Assembly: GCA_949752745.1 (NCBI GenBank)
Contig: OX457029.1
Location: 42,038,500-42,102,499, forward strand
Direction of reading: 5' to 3'
DNA length: 64,000 nucleotides
From: Protula sp. h YS-2021
Lineage: Eukaryota > Annelida > Polychaeta > Sabellida > Serpulidae
A program made the translations under genes and the position numbers. Below the pieces are notes generated by a model. The model was not told the origin of the DNA and made no database searches. It saw only the letters and a list, made by a program, of their open reading frames with translations. This document shows positions 24,029 to 37,980 of this stretch, one piece after another (position 1 is the first letter of the stretch; every line of letters starts with the position of its first letter).

Positions 24029-24289
24029 GTGAGTTGCGCTGAATGTTGTTTGCGTGTGTTGCACGTGCACGTTATTCCTTGATGGGACTGGCTCCTTTCG
24101 ACTTTCTATTTGTCTTGAAAAGACTTTGGCACATTTTAAACATTAGCACCTGTGTGAACTTCATTCGATAATCAAACTAGCGATTTCGTCGCTTTTCTTA
24201 GGATCATGTCGGATCTTCAAAATTTCCCCAGCATGATGTTTTTTGTCGGATTTCCGGTTTTTTTAATCTGGTGTTATGACGTACTTGCA

Positions 24290-25040
24290 TTAAATGAAGA
24301 GCTTGAAACAAGTTACAGTGACCATCTTTGTCCACCTTCCAGACTTTCACAAAAACGTGCATTTAAAGCTGTTTGAAGTGGAAATCTTACGGAGAAAATG
24401 AAGACGCACAGTAAAACTTCTCTGTAGTGGTCACCTTTGAGACCCGGGTATAAAAGACGAACAGCGGAACCTGTGTTTATTGACTACCTTCTTAACCGGG
24501 TAAAAAGAGGTACTATAAACCTGTTTTTAACGACCACCGTCTAGGTCCGGATGAGAAAGTCGTACTGTAAACCTGTCTTTAGCGACTGCCTTCGAGGTCC
24601 GGATAAAGACACAGTTGATTGTAATGAGCACCTTCCATACCCGGGTGAAGTAAAGCCTATTTGTAGTGACCACCTTCGAGATCCGGGCAAAATGATGACG
24701 TACAGTAAAACCTGTCTATCGACCATATTAAACGTCCCAATAAAAGGCATAGTTAATAAAACGCACAGTGCCACTTCTCTTTAGTGACCACCTTCCAGAC
24801 TGGCGTAAAAGACAAATTAGTAATCACCTGTCTGTAGTCAACACCTTCCACTCTCCCCCCCCCCCCGGAAAAAGATGAGCAGTAATTCATGTTTGTAACG
24901 ACCTTCCAGGTACGAAAAATGGCGTACAGTAAAACTTGTTTGTCGACCAAATTCAAGACTCGATTAAAAGAGATGTACCAAAGACCTAATTGTAGACACA
25001 TTCCAGACAAACACTTGAGGTGCTGTCTGTACGGACCAAG
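24290..25040. repeat. 60-bp tandem array (CAGTAAAACCTGTTTGTAGT), copy 1
   Basis: About twelve units carry AGTGACCACCTTCCAGA, CCCGGGTAAAAGACG and CAGTAAAACCTGTCT. The same unit forms arrays at 30165-30475 and 45480-45900. The CAGTAAAACCT start resembles a pogo/Tigger terminal inverted repeat. A poly(C) run interrupts one unit near 24857-24866. Confidence 0.88.
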
Positions 25041-26420
<1,380 letters not shown>

Positions 26421-27648
26421 CTACTTAGAACAGAATAAAAGCCTTCTCGGCAGTACCACAGTAGCTCCTGTTTCTTTTTCGAAAAAAAAAAACACCAAGG
26501 AGGTAAACTCATGAATTTTTTCATTTGTTATTTTATATCTGGGTCAGTGTATATGCTGGTTAATTTTCCTGCTGTAGCATCTACTATGGCCTACTGTAGT
26601 CGTACTGTTGTTCGTCGTGGTCACTGCTGTATTCGTTGGATGCCCACCTACACAGCATTTCTGTAAAAATAAAAATGCATCGTCAAGTATTGGAATATTG
26701 TATCTGGTAACTGCAACTTGGTGACTACTAATCTTGATTTTAAAGGAAAAGGGTCTAACTCGGATACAAAAAAACTTCTATAGCTGTGGCTACTGTTGAC
26801 GGGATAATTTATTTATTTATAGTAGCGTAACTCCTCGAAAATGAATCAGAACATTCGTTTCGACCCTGACAACCTGCACTTTTCGACGTTGATACATTGT
26901 TTAGTTTATTCAATGATGTGCCACAGTAGTCGATTAGACGTCGAGGAAGTAGCTGAATAAATATGACATCCGAGCGACTGCTTGCAACAGAGTTTTCGTT
27001 GTTGGTTTCAAACAGCAATGCACAATATGTAATGCATATTTAGGAAGATATAAACTAGAAATGTGTGTGAAGTGACAATTGCAGATATGTCTTTTCTGTG
27101 TAGGTTAGATTTTTCTGTAAATGATTAAATTGAAACTTTACTGAGTTGTACTCACCCAGTAAACACCCTTTAACTCTCTTTGTCGACCGGTCGTTCTGAA
27201 AATGAATGGAGTGCCTGTGGCATGTTCTGTCTGAAAACGAACCGTTGTGACAGTGAAGCTGCGAACCTGTTGGGGGTGTTCTTCAAATAAGTCATCTGAC
27301 GAAAAAAAGTGTATGCAAGTATAACGTAATGCACAGCATAAGGTGAAAGAAACTGACTGGTACAGAGCAAAATTGGAACCATCCATATACTTAAAGACTG
27401 GCAAAGTATGTGGGATTCAAATACATGCTTAAGCAATTATATGTGTGAGCTATAACACGGGTCATTGATACAAATTGGGGCGCCAACGCTCGGAAATTTG
27501 AAAAAATGCGCATTTGAAAAAAAAAAAAACGTTGTGCGCATTGTAATAATATTTTTTTCTGTTTTGCCAGAGGCATCGTTATTATCACACCCTGTAATGA
27601 CTGCTTGAATATTAATATTGTGAAACTCTCCTCGAATGACACTTTCAG
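26421..27648. other. No gene seen; intron between exons C1 and C2
   Basis: Minus-strand frames at 27138-27642 show no recognisable domain. The end supplies the acceptor AATGACACTTTCAG of exon C2. Confidence 0.4.
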
Positions 27649-27752
27649 ATGATCATCATCAGTATTATGTTTCAGTTAAGAAGAAGAAGGATGACGATGA
27701 TGATGCTTCATTTCCAGCGTGGGCGATAGCCTTATGTGTTGTTTTACCTTTG
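27649..27752 (+). CDS. Exon C2: linker and first half of a transmembrane helix
   Basis: The exon is entered in phase 1 after ACACTTTCAG and leaves in phase 0 at TTG|GTATGT. It encodes a His/Tyr linker (HDHHQYYVSV), a KKKKDDDDD charged run, and then the start of a hydrophobic helix (SFPAWAIALCVVLPL). The helix is too short alone and is completed exactly by the phase-0 exon at 42613, giving one helix of about 22 residues. That complementarity across a 14.9-kb intron is strong evidence that both exons are real. Confidence 0.78.
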
Positions 27753-28263
27753 GTATGTTTTTAAATCAATCTGCAATGAAAGTCTTAAGCCAGCCAACAA
27801 TCGCTGGCAGTTTTTGTCGTAAAATTTTATCTTAGCCCATGTGGCCATTGTCCACATTGGCTATACCCTTAGTGTGGGCATTGTCATCTGTCCGTCCACC
27901 CATCCTGTCGTCTATTCGTCTATCTTAAACGTTTATTTATTTATTTACTACTGCTGTTTCAGTTTTCATCGAATCGCAGTGACTTTTTTGTGAAAATATA
28001 TCCAACTTATGGGGGACAAATACCCGCTATTATATGTCTCCCCCTAAGGGGAGACATATATAGCTTTTGGTGCGTCCGTCCGTCCGTCCGTCTGTGTGCA
28101 GCCATTTCTCAGAAACTACCCAGCCGATTTTCTCAAAACTTGCATGCATGTTTGGGGACACATCTACAGATGATGTCCATGTTATTTTTTCGTTCTTCCG
28201 AAAATTATATTTTTGGCAAATTTTTAAAGAAAAAAATGAGTGAAAAAAATAGTGCCTTTGTAT

Positions 28264-28372
28264 TGTGCAAGCGAGGTTCAGTGGCGCAATAGATAGAGCA
28301 TTAGAGTTCATGAGATTCATAAGGCTGCACGGATCATGAGGCAGTTAGTTCAAATCCCGCCTGTGGCTTAAT
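28264..28372 (+). repeat. tRNA-derived sequence (SINE-like head)
   Basis: GGTTCAGTGGCGCAATAGAT then AGAGCA resembles a tRNA-Arg-type 5' half with A box, and AGTTCAAATCCCGCC is a B box. The spacing is longer than in a tRNA and no mature fold is evident, so a SINE or pseudogene is more likely than a working tRNA gene. Confidence 0.6.
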
Positions 28373-28669
28373 TTTTTCCTCGGATTGAATTGATTTTTGG
28401 CAGAAAACATCCCTTTGTGCTCCTATAGGCCACTTTTGCTTTTTTATGGATTTGATCATTTTTATATTTTTTACGAATTTTTGAAAGTAAAAAAAACTTA
28501 TATGCATGATGTAGCAAAAAGTGTTCGAAGTGTCCTTGCTCCCATGGTTGTGGCGAGAGACAGATTTTAATGTCTCAGATAGTTGTTCCGGCTCACTGCG
28601 AGTCCGGATAAAACTATTTTGGAACGGTTCCGAAATTTTAATTTTTTTGCATTTGACATCATCAATTAC

Positions 28670-28945
28670 GAGTTTATTTTTTAAAGCTTATTAACTCGAA
28701 AACTAATGAACCTAGCGCTTTGGAGCAAAATAAATTATAGACTACTTTTTAGCAAGGAAATTTTTGACACGTCAAAGTTGTACCTATGACGTCATCATTT
28801 GCGAGATATGACGTCATTTATGTTTTAAAGCTCAATAACTCGAAAACTAATGAACCTGGCGCTTCGGCATAAAATACATTATGAGACTATTTTTAAGCAA
28901 GGAATTTTTAGGCACGCCAAAAATGTACCGGTGACGTCATCAATG
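28670..28945 (+). repeat. ~140-bp tandem repeat with TGACGTCAT
   Basis: Two units carry GTTTTAAAGCTCAATAACTC, GAAAACTAATGAACCT, AGCAAGGAATTTTT and TGACGTCATCA. The same unit forms 31925-32180. TGACGTCA is an exact CRE/ATF-type palindrome, probably incidental. Confidence 0.8.
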
Positions 28946-29553
28946 AGCAAACAATTTTCTGCGATGCAAGTGTTTCTGACGCTCTTGCAGCTTGTAGCTT
29001 ATAAAGCTTTGCTACCTAAACCCGTTCCATTGGGACATACGCTGATAGCAAGCCACAACACCGAAGGACTCTTAGCTCACAAAGATGACATTTTGGCTGA
29101 TCGCGTTGTAGCAACGGCATCTGTGATAACCCTCCGTGGCTACACGAGGATCAAACGGTCAAAAACAATTGGGGCCTACACCTTACTTTGCCAAGACCGA
29201 GGGTTCCAGTGCAGGAATATTCCCTGCAAATCGGCAGTATGCGACAGCTATGGCGGAGTTCCTATGACCGTTAATGAGTCTGTTCAGTATAACCGCATTG
29301 ACACAACTCATGTTGAACTGGAATGCATCGGCATCTGCTTGGCTGAACAAAAGCTTTCAGTCTGTAGTTTGTATGGACCAGTGCGGATTCCGTATTCACA
29401 TATGTGTGAACAACTCAACAACCTGGTCACTACTTCTCCTACAACTTCGATTATTATCATGGGAGAACTTCAATCTCTTCAAGACTTCAAGCATCACCTT
29501 CCTTTAGAAACCAACAACACAACGAAAAACATTAATAGACCATATATAGATTA
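28930..29553 (+). pseudogene. LINE endonuclease-domain remnant
   Basis: The frame is open to TAA 29552 or so. Recognisable blocks of a non-LTR apurinic-type endonuclease ORF appear in order: LLAHKDDILADRVVA (about 29075), a damaged centre where the Glu-Thr-Trp motif should be, a YGGVPMTVNESVQYNRID block (usually GGGVAIYV), ECIGICL then VCSLYGP, and TTSPTTSIIIMGELQ where an intact protein would have the catalytic MGDFN. Loss of the metal-binding Asp and of ETW shows it is inactive. It lacks any RT and lies inside the 28031-30042 element. Confidence 0.75.
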
Positions 29554-30164
29554 AAAATGTCGATCCTCAGTTGTCAGGTGTCATGGATATTCATTACAGC
29601 TATCACGATGTTTCGTACATTATTATTTAAAATTCTCGAATGCCCTTATGTTCTTCACATTCAAAACCATGGAATATTCTCGACGGAAAACAGTAATAGA
29701 TATTAGTTTAAAACGTTGATCATCACTCCACAGACTTAACGCATATCCGTCACAGCTATCATGGTGAACCGCGTATTAATATTTAAATTTTGGAGTGTTT
29801 TAATATATCTGACACATCAAACATCGTGAACTTCTGTCCCTTCATCAACAAATCAATTGACATTTTGAATGAGTAAAACGTCCTTTTCACAACAGAATAG
29901 TCACTGGTAACCAAGGTTATCTTGTTGGCATTTTGAATTTGTAAAATGCCTTCACTTCTGTATTCGTTCTATTCCAAGTGACTGATTGGGGCTGGGGAGA
30001 CATATCCGTTTTTTGTTATAACAAAAACACTAGCCCCTCTAGTTTTATTTTCGTATTTCGCCAGTTTTCTCCAGTTTGGGGAACCGATCACCATCTTTGT
30101 GAAAAAACTGTCTCTTTCTACATTCTTCTTTGACATTCCTAAGTTCGTCAAATTTTCGCCTGTC

Positions 30165-30475
30165 TGTCTTGGCCACCTTCTAGACTCGGTTAAGTAAGTA
30201 TGTACAATACAACTGCTGTAATGACCTACTTCGATACCCGGATAAAAGGGATGTAAATTAAAACCTGTTTTAGCGACCACATTACAGACCCGTAAAAATG
30301 ACGTGCAGTAAAATCTGTTCGTAGTGACCACCATCCGGAACCGGGCAAAAAAGACGTACAGTAAAACCTCGTTCAGTGACAACCTTCCAGACTGGGATAA
30401 AAAGGCCCATCGTAAACCTGGCTCCATTGAGCACCTTCTTGACCCAGGTAAAACACCTGTACCTGGACTTGTACA
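30165..30475. repeat. 60-bp tandem array, copy 2
   Basis: About five units of the type at 24290-25040 (GTGACCACC, GACGTACAGTAAAACC). The array is followed directly by the 3' module at 30476-30784. Confidence 0.85.
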
Positions 30476-30784
30476 GAAAAAAGGACTGAGATACCGACAA
30501 ATTAAGTTACGTACTATCCCCTCATCCCTTGAAAAATGTGTGTAGATGACACGCAACCTGACATCTGGGCACGTGGGATAGATTTATATTTGTTTCGAGA
30601 ACGTTGACAAAAATAAATCATTTATTTTAGTAAAAAGAAAAACGGAAAATTGTTATTGGTAAATTATGTGTTAGTCAGGAAGACGTTAGGTTTTGTTTGC
30701 AAAAACAAGAAACTAAATAGGTGTCGATTGAAAGTGTGTGATATAAGCCTGTACTCTTATGTCTGCGTGCACTGGCAGCTCTAA
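30476..30784 (+). mobile_element. Element 3'-end module, copy 2 (ends CTAA)
   Basis: It contains CGCAACCTGACATCTGGGCA, CAAAAACAAGAAACTAAAT, AGGTGTCGATTGAAAGTGT and GTGCACTGGCAGCT, and ends CTAA followed by TT. The array-plus-module arrangement repeats at 45480-46552, so array and module form one element. Confidence 0.72.
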
Positions 30785-31149
30785 TTTATGTGTTTTCTAA
30801 TGCCTGCAGTTGTAATCTGTCATTGTTTAGCGGTGCACCAAATTTTGGCGCTTTAGCTCCGATAATCTGGCGCATTTTTTTGCTTTTGAACTTTGCCAAA
30901 AATTGATTTAAATGAACACATTGTGCATCGGACTTGGATTTTTTCCTGACAAGTCGAAGAACCCATAAGGCCCAGCCTTTTGAGACTTTACACAGTGCAA
31001 GTAAACGTGTTGAAGATGTGCAACGTCGTATTATTTTTGAAATCGGGTAAAAATTGATAAAAATATAATCTTGCGTCGAGAATCGCTGCGGAAGGGGAAT
31101 GGGTTTTCCAAAGAAGTTATCAAAAATTACAAGGCCCAGCTTTTTTAGC

Positions 31150-31620
31150 CCTCCACCAATATTTGCTGAAGATATCTTTTATCGGTCTGTCCGCCCGTCT
31201 GTCCCTCCGTCCGTCAACTTTTTGTTTGGATGATATCTCAAAATCTAATTATCGGAGCTACACCAAACCTTACAGGAGGAAAGTATATAAGGTATAGATG
31301 AGTAACGGGGGATTTGATTTGTCACGTGACCTTCCGGTCATGTGACTGTCGCACTTTAAACTTTTTCTTGTCCGGGCAATATCTCAAAAACTATTTTCAT
31401 CGGATCTTCGCCAAACCTTACAGGAAGGAAGTATATAAGGTGTAGATGTGCAACGGGGGTTTGATTTGTCACGCGGCCTTCTGGTCACGTGACTGTCGCA
31501 CTTTAAACTTTCTCTTGTCCGGGCGATATCTCAAAAACTACTCATCGGAAGAATGTATACAAAGTGTAGATGTGAAACGAGGGGTTAATTTGTTACAATC
31601 CGTTTTCCTGTTAGTCTGAA
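31150..31620. repeat. ~140-bp tandem repeat after a CCGTC/CTGTC tract
   Basis: A tract of GTCTGTCCGCCCGTCTGTCC type (31183-31215) is followed by three units with GATATCTCAAAAACTA, CCAAACCTTACAGGA and GTATATAAGGTGTAGATG, with CACGTGACC... and GTGACTGTCGCACTTTAAAC between. Confidence 0.82.
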
Positions 31621-31649
31621 ATAAAAATTGACCTTCGGCTCACTGTATC

Positions 31650-31735
31650 GTCTGACCGCAGCCTGGTTATGAACCGGGTACCTCTCGCTTATCGGGCGAG
31701 CGTCGTACCAGTGAGCTAATCTGGGATTACCGGTT
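31650..31735 (-). repeat. tRNA-like sequence, minus strand
   Basis: On the minus strand TTAGCTCACTGGTACGACGC contains an A-box-like stretch and GGTACCCGGTTCATAACC a B-box-like stretch with tRNA-like spacing. The acceptor-stem pairing is not convincing, so a tRNA-derived SINE head is likelier than a gene. Confidence 0.5.
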
Positions 31736-31924
31736 TAGTTTTGCTTTAGCATACGTATTGCATTGCACGATCGATTGAAGCTTAGTCATTTGTTGTTTCT
31801 TCATCGGATCTTCATCAAACCTTACAGGAAGAAAGGATATATAGTGTAGTTGTGCAGCGGGGGGTTTAACTTGTCAAATGTCCGTCCGTCTGGCCGTCCA
31901 TCGCACTTTTAACTTTTTGCATAT

Positions 31925-32180
31925 GACGTCCTCAATTATGAGTTATGACGGCATTTATGTTTTAAAGCTTAATAACTCGAAAACTAATGAACCTAGTTCT
32001 TCGACACAAAATGTATTATGAGACTATTTTACGTAAGGAAAATTACGTAAAGAAAGTTGTACCTATGACGTCATCATTTACGAGTTATGACGTCATTTAT
32101 GTTTTAAAGCTCAATAACTCGAAAACTGATGAACCTAGCGCTTTGGTACAACATACATGAGACTACTTTTAAGCAAGTGA
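31925..32180 (+). repeat. ~140-bp TGACGTCAT repeat, second locus
   Basis: Two units are closely similar to 28670-28945 (AATAACTCGAAAACTAATGA, CCTATGACGTCATCATTTA). Confidence 0.8.
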
Positions 32181-32750
<570 letters not shown>

Positions 32751-32784
32751 TTTTGGCTTTTGTAAAATAACCACCGTCGAATAA

Positions 32785-33204
32785 GGGGCCATTATTTTAT
32801 TGGTAAGCTAAGTGAGATAAACAATAAGCAATAAACAAACTCTGGGTTTGTGCAGATAATTTTTGAGAAATTATGAAAATAAGTCTTTTCATGCTTTACA
32901 CAGTGAAAAATATACATATTGCAGATCGGCGAAACTGGTGTTACTTTTGAAATCGGTTATCAATTTACGGATCGGCATTTTTAGCCCCAGCTTTTACAGA
33001 AGGAGTTGAAACTGTGTGCGCCTGTACGCTTTTAGGTTGAAAAATCATATCATATCATGGGATTTGCAAAAAAAAGCGTAAATTTTGGCGAAAAACAAAA
33101 AATAAATTGGAAAATAGTCTTAACTATGTTGAAATGTAAAGTAACAGCAGCAGCAGATACTACCTACCTCGGTATTACCTTTCTGGGTGATTGGCCAAAA
33201 TTTT
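32785..33204. repeat. Segmental repeat copy 1 (satellite flank of LINE)
   Basis: It matches 38665-39110 over CCATTATTTTATTGGTAAGC, CAATAAGCAATAAACAAACT and AGCAGCAGCAGATACTACC. The last 120 bases are one unit of the ~125-bp TTGGCCAAAA satellite into which the LINE has inserted. Confidence 0.85.
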
Positions 33205-34935
33205 ATTGCAGTTATTATTATTACAGTATTTTTTATAACGGGCTCTTTAAAGTAAGTATAAAAGCGCTAAATCATAAACTGTACAACATTGCAATGCTAC
33301 AATACTACAATAATAAAACAATTACTTAATGTGATACTTCACTAAAAGAAATATAATCATCTTTAACAATAACACTGTGTCTATTTAATACTGCATACCT
33401 AAATTCCAAGCTAAAATAACAACTATATCCAAGATCATATGCTTTTTTAAAAAGATAGGTTTTCACACATCGTTTAAATGAATGAAGAGACTTAATGGCA
33501 CGTATTTCCATCGGAAGTGCATTCCACAGTCTTGGAGCAGCTACTTCGAAGCAGCGATAACCAGCTGAGACAAGTCTAGCAGTGAACGATCAAAAGATCT
33601 CAGAGCTCGCTGTGGCTGGTATGGCACCACCAACTCGCGCAAATAATCTGGCCCTGCATGGTTTAGAGCCTTGAATACTGTGATAAGGACTTTATAGTCT
33701 ATTCGCTCTTTAACTGGTAACCAGTGAAGACTTGCGAGCACAGGTGTGATATGATCTTTGAGAGGGGTTAGTGACAGCCTCATTCATGATTTTCTGCAGC
33801 TTCTGAATGTGTAAACTGGGCATGCTGATGCATACGCAGTTACAGAAATCCAATCTTGATATCACCGTCCCATGCACAATAGTTTTGGAGGTTACTTTAG
33901 TAAAATACTTTCTTATCTGCCACAGTTCACCTATTACAAATCTACAGTTCTTTACAACTTTATTTACTTGATTTTCCAAACTGAGTGATTTGTCAATCAA
34001 GACACCCAAATTCCTAGCGAACGGAGATTTAGCAATAGTCGATCCACCAACATTGATACTGTTGACTGAGGCTTTTTCACGGTTTCTGCTTGTAGCTATA
34101 ACAAGGAATTCTGTCTATCAACTATTTAGCTTCAGTCTGTTTGACTTCATCCACGAAGAAACCTGATCAATTGCAATATCCCGACCATTAACTGCTTTGT
34201 TCACTTTAGACTGATACAGACTTCCACAACCGGCTGTCATGTACATAGAAGTGAAATAAGACCATTAACAGTCTTATAAGCGTACCAAGGGGTTCTATAA
34301 ATTTTTTGTACCCTTGTGGCCCATATCTACTTCCCTGGGCATTTCACAGTCTAACTGCTTGATATTCGACATTTCTTTCTCGACGCAGACCTGTTCTGTG
34401 CGCTGCGAAAAATAGGACGCCAGCTACATCAGCACATCACCTGTTAGACGTTGAGATTGCAAGCGAGTCAATAACATGGTCGACGACATCAAATGCCGCC
34501 GACGAATCTAAAAATGCTAGAAGAATCGCTTCATTATTGTCTATGGCTTTTAACATATCGTTCACTGTTCACAGCATAGCGGTTTCACAGCTATGCTGTG
34601 CTGTGTAAGCAGACTGAAACGGTTCGAATAGTTCATTCATCTTAAAGTGCTCATCCAGCAATTCCTCGATACATTCTTTTACCAGATATACTGGAAGGGC
34701 ATCGAGGGTACACGTTATGTTTTTGGCAGCCATCATCATCTTGCGAACTCTTTTTCTAAAGGCCGGAAAGAGCTAAATTCAGAGTCAAGACGAACATCGT
34801 CGAATTCATAGACTGATTACTAAATTCTTTTGGACTACAGTCATCCGTAACCTGGAAAATATTTTTCTTATCCAATAGCTTGTTGACACTTTTGAAAAGC
34901 TTTCCCTGCTTGGCGTCTTTTCGAAAAACCAAGTG
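33205..34935 (-). mobile_element. Decayed non-LTR retrotransposon (RT to 3' end), antisense
   Basis: Reading the minus strand from 34630 down: SAYTAQHSCETAML (stop) TVNDMLKAI, then LLAFLDSSAAFDVVDHVI (RT motif A with catalytic Asp), then GVLIDKSLSLENQVNKVV, then VISRLDFCNCVCISMP, then HITPVLASLHWLPVKERI and DYKVLITVFKALNHAGPDYL, and finally LWNALPMEIRAIKSLHSF and KRCVKTYLFKKAYD-type C terminus (33511-33420). Stops and frameshifts separate the blocks, and motifs B and C are not intact. The 3' end is at about 33205, with a short (ATT) tail. It sits inside a satellite unit, antisense to the surrounding exons of set C, within their long intron. Confidence 0.88.
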
Positions 34936-37900
34936 GAATCTTAACTAACTGCTGGAAAATAGTGTGTCTTCAAATTTGAAGTGAAGGAAGCAAGAGTTAC
35001 CGTCTACCTGGCTGTGACTTTGTCTTTGGCGATTCGCCAAAAAGTGGCGAAAATGTTGGCCAAAAACCAAATTTTTTTCGTAAAATCTAAACTATTTCCA
35101 GGAAAGTAATGTTACTGTCTTAAAATTTAAAGTGAATGTAGCAGGCATTACCACTTACCAGGCTATTACTTTTTTCGTGATTGGCCAAAAATGTGCAAAA
35201 AATACAAAATGCAGTAAAATCTTAACTAACTCCTGGTAAGTAGTCTTACTTTTGGAATTTAAAGTGAAGGCAGCCAAAGTTACCACCTACCTTGCTATTA
35301 CTCTTCTTTGTGATTGGCCAAAAATTGGCGAAACTTGTGGCAGAAAAAAAAATCAGTAAAATCTCACCTAACTGCTGGAAAATAGTCTATTGGAATTTCA
35401 AGTAACTGTAGCAGGAATTATTACCTACCTGGATGTTACTTTTTTAGTGATTTGCAAAAAAAAATTGGAGAAAAATCAAAAACGTTTTTAGTGAAATCTT
35501 AACGAACTCAACCAAAGTAGTCTTGCTGTCTTGTAATTTTAAGGAAGGGTAGCAGGTATTATTACCTATTTGGCTAATAAAGTTTTTGGTGATGCGCCGA
35601 AAATTTGTGAAAATATTGGCGCAAAACTGAAAAAATCAGTACATTCTTCACTAACTCATGGAAATGAGTCTTACTGTCTTGAAATTTTAAGAGAAGTAGC
35701 AGACGTTGCTGCCTACCTGTTTATTACTTTTTTGTTGAATGGTGGCACAATTGGCGGAAATTTGGCAAAAACCAAAATATTTACAGTAAAAATCTTAAAT
35801 TGCTCCAGGAAAAAAGAGTCTTACTATCTTGAAATTTTACGCTAAGGTAGCAGGCATAATTTCCTACCTGGCTGTTACTTTTTTGTAATTGGCCAACATT
35901 ATTGGCAAAAATTTGACGAAAAACCCAATAAAATCAGTAAACTCTTAACGTCGTCCAGGAAAATACCCTCATTGCCTTGTAATTGTAAGTGACAGTGGCA
36001 TATATTACTCCCTAACTGGATATTTTTGCCAATTCACCAAAAATTTGCGGAAATATTGGTTAAAAACCAATTTGCTGTAAAAGGTATTTCCTAGAGTTTT
36101 CATGAAAACATTCTCAAATTTTGATGGAAGGTAGGGTGTCCACTTGGCTGTTACTTGTTTTGGCGATTCGCCAAAAAGTGATGGAAATATTAGGGAAAAC
36201 CAAGTTGATTTCCGTAAAATCTTAACTAATTTCAGAAGATTTTTTTTGAAAAGCAACTCCTAGGGTTTTCATTGAAACATTCTAAGATTTTGCTTTGAGG
36301 TAGTGTGCGTAAGTTCAGACCGGGATGTTATTTGTTTTGACGATTCCTCAACACTTGATGGACATATTAGCGAAAAATCTTTTTTTCGTAAAATCTGAAA
36401 AAGAAAATAGTCTTGCTCTCTTGAAATTTTACGTAAAGGTAGCAAGCATTATTATCTATCTGGCCATTACCTTTTTAGTGATTGGCCAAAAATCTTGTGA
36501 AACTTTTAGCGAAAAACCCAAAAAAAAAATAATAATAAAATCTTCAAAATCTTAACGATCTCCAGGAAAATAGCCTCGTTGCCTGGTAATTTTAAGTAAA
36601 AGTAGAACACATTTCTGAAAAACAAGCTATTTTTTGCCAATTCACTAAATATTGGGGGCAATATTGGTCGAAAATAATATTTTTGAAAATTTTGGTGGAA
36701 GTGCAAAAACGTCCAGCAGACTGGTTTTGAGCATTCGCCAACAATAAGCGGAAAAAAAATCAGTAAAATCTTAACGAACTCCACGAAAATAGCTTCGTTC
36801 TTGAACTTTTAGGTAAAAATAGCAGTAATTGCTATTCACTCGGACATTACTTGTTTTTCGTGATTAGCCGAAATCTTAGCACAAAAAAAAACAAAAAAAA
36901 TCGACATATCTTAATTTACACGTGAGAAATTTCCTTATTGTCTTCAAACTTTAGGTAAAGATAACCATTGGTACTTACCTGGCTGTTACTGTTTCTGGTA
37001 ATTCGTAGAGGTAGCAGACGTTACTACTTGCCTGGCTATTACTTTTGTTTGACGATCTGCAAAAACCGATGGAAATATTGGCCTAAACCAAACTTTCTTT
37101 TTAACATATCCTCTCCTAGGATCTTTGTGGAAACGTTATAAAACTTGGTTGAATGTGCGTGTTTTTTTAATTAAATCTACGCCAGAGGAGTCCTCAATGT
37201 CATATAAAATGTGGTCAAATCTTACTGTTTGTTGAATCACCAAAAATTAGCAACAAATATTAACTAAAATCCAATTTTTGCTAAAAATGTACGTGCTCAA
37301 GGGAATACTGAAAAGTATTAATATTTGCCTAAACCAAATTTTCTTGGAAACATATCCTCTCCTATGATCCCGATATGACCATAGAAGTTGAAAGGGATCT
37401 AAAGAACAATACAATACAATACAATTTAATTTAAACCTGCGCCAGAGGAGGCCTCACTGTCATATAAAATTTGGTCAAATCTTACTGTTTGGTGAATCAC
37501 CAAAAATTAGCAACAAATATTAACTAAAATCCAGTTTTTGCTAAAAATGTATCTGCTCAATGGAATACTGAAAAGTATTAAACTTTTGAGTGAAGGCACG
37601 GAGCACAAATGTACAACTGGCTATTTTTGCCAAATCGGTAGATAATAGCGAAAATAATGATCGAACACAAATTTTCTTAAAAACGTAAAGAGGTTCTATT
37701 GGTATCTAGTGAAAGCATCGCAAAGTGATGAGTGAATGTACTTTTAATAAATGTCCCCCTGGTTATTATTATTTTTGACGGTGTGCCAAAAAGTAATAAA
37801 AATATTGGCGAAAACAAACACTTTCTTATTAAGATCTGAGCCAAGGATATGATGTTATTGTTCATAGTGCAACGGATATTATTACGTACGTGACTATTAC

Positions 37901-37980
37901 TTTTTCCTCAATTCACCAAACATTGCATGATATTTTGACAATAAACTATTTTTGTATCTTGACTGACGATAGTTTTTTAC
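34936..37980. repeat. Degenerate ~125-bp satellite array (GATTGGCCAAAAATTGGCG)
   Basis: Over twenty diverged units have the order TCTTAACTAACTGCTGGAAA, ATAGTCTTACTGTCTTGAAA, TTTTAAGTGAAGGTAGCAGG, ATTACCTACCTGGCTGTTAC, TTTTTTGGTGATTGGCCAAA, AATTGGCGAAAATATTGGC. All frames over it are repeat translations. Within it, 37170-37315 and 37436-37581 are near-identical units about 266 bp apart. Confidence 0.88.

Larger units (their letters stand above)
28031..30042 (+). mobile_element. Helentron/Helitron-like non-autonomous element, long copy
   Basis: The 5' end is a perfect hairpin, TATATGTCTCCCC, loop CTAA, GGGGAGACATATA (28031-28060), then GTGCGTCCGTCCGTCCG. The 3' end has GGGGAGACATAT again (29994), a stem-loop TTTTTGTTA/TAACAAAAA, and CTAG at 30039-30042 followed by TT. 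The element at 56583-57426 has the same two ends. CTRR ends preceded by a hairpin are the mark of rolling-circle elements, and a short repeat inverted between the 5' end and a subterminal 3' position fits Helitron2/Helentron types. Inside are a tRNA-like segment, ~140-bp repeats and a LINE endonuclease remnant. No Rep/helicase is visible. This intron copy lies between exons C2 and C3. Confidence 0.68.

Noticed and set aside
31650..31735. Functional tRNA gene on the minus strand
   Set aside because: Box-like elements present but acceptor-stem pairing is poor; better explained as a tRNA-derived repeat.
34936..37980. Several frames of 60-90 codons
   Set aside because: All are translations of the ~125-bp satellite unit; the repeated KVAS/VADVAAYL-like words follow the repeat period.
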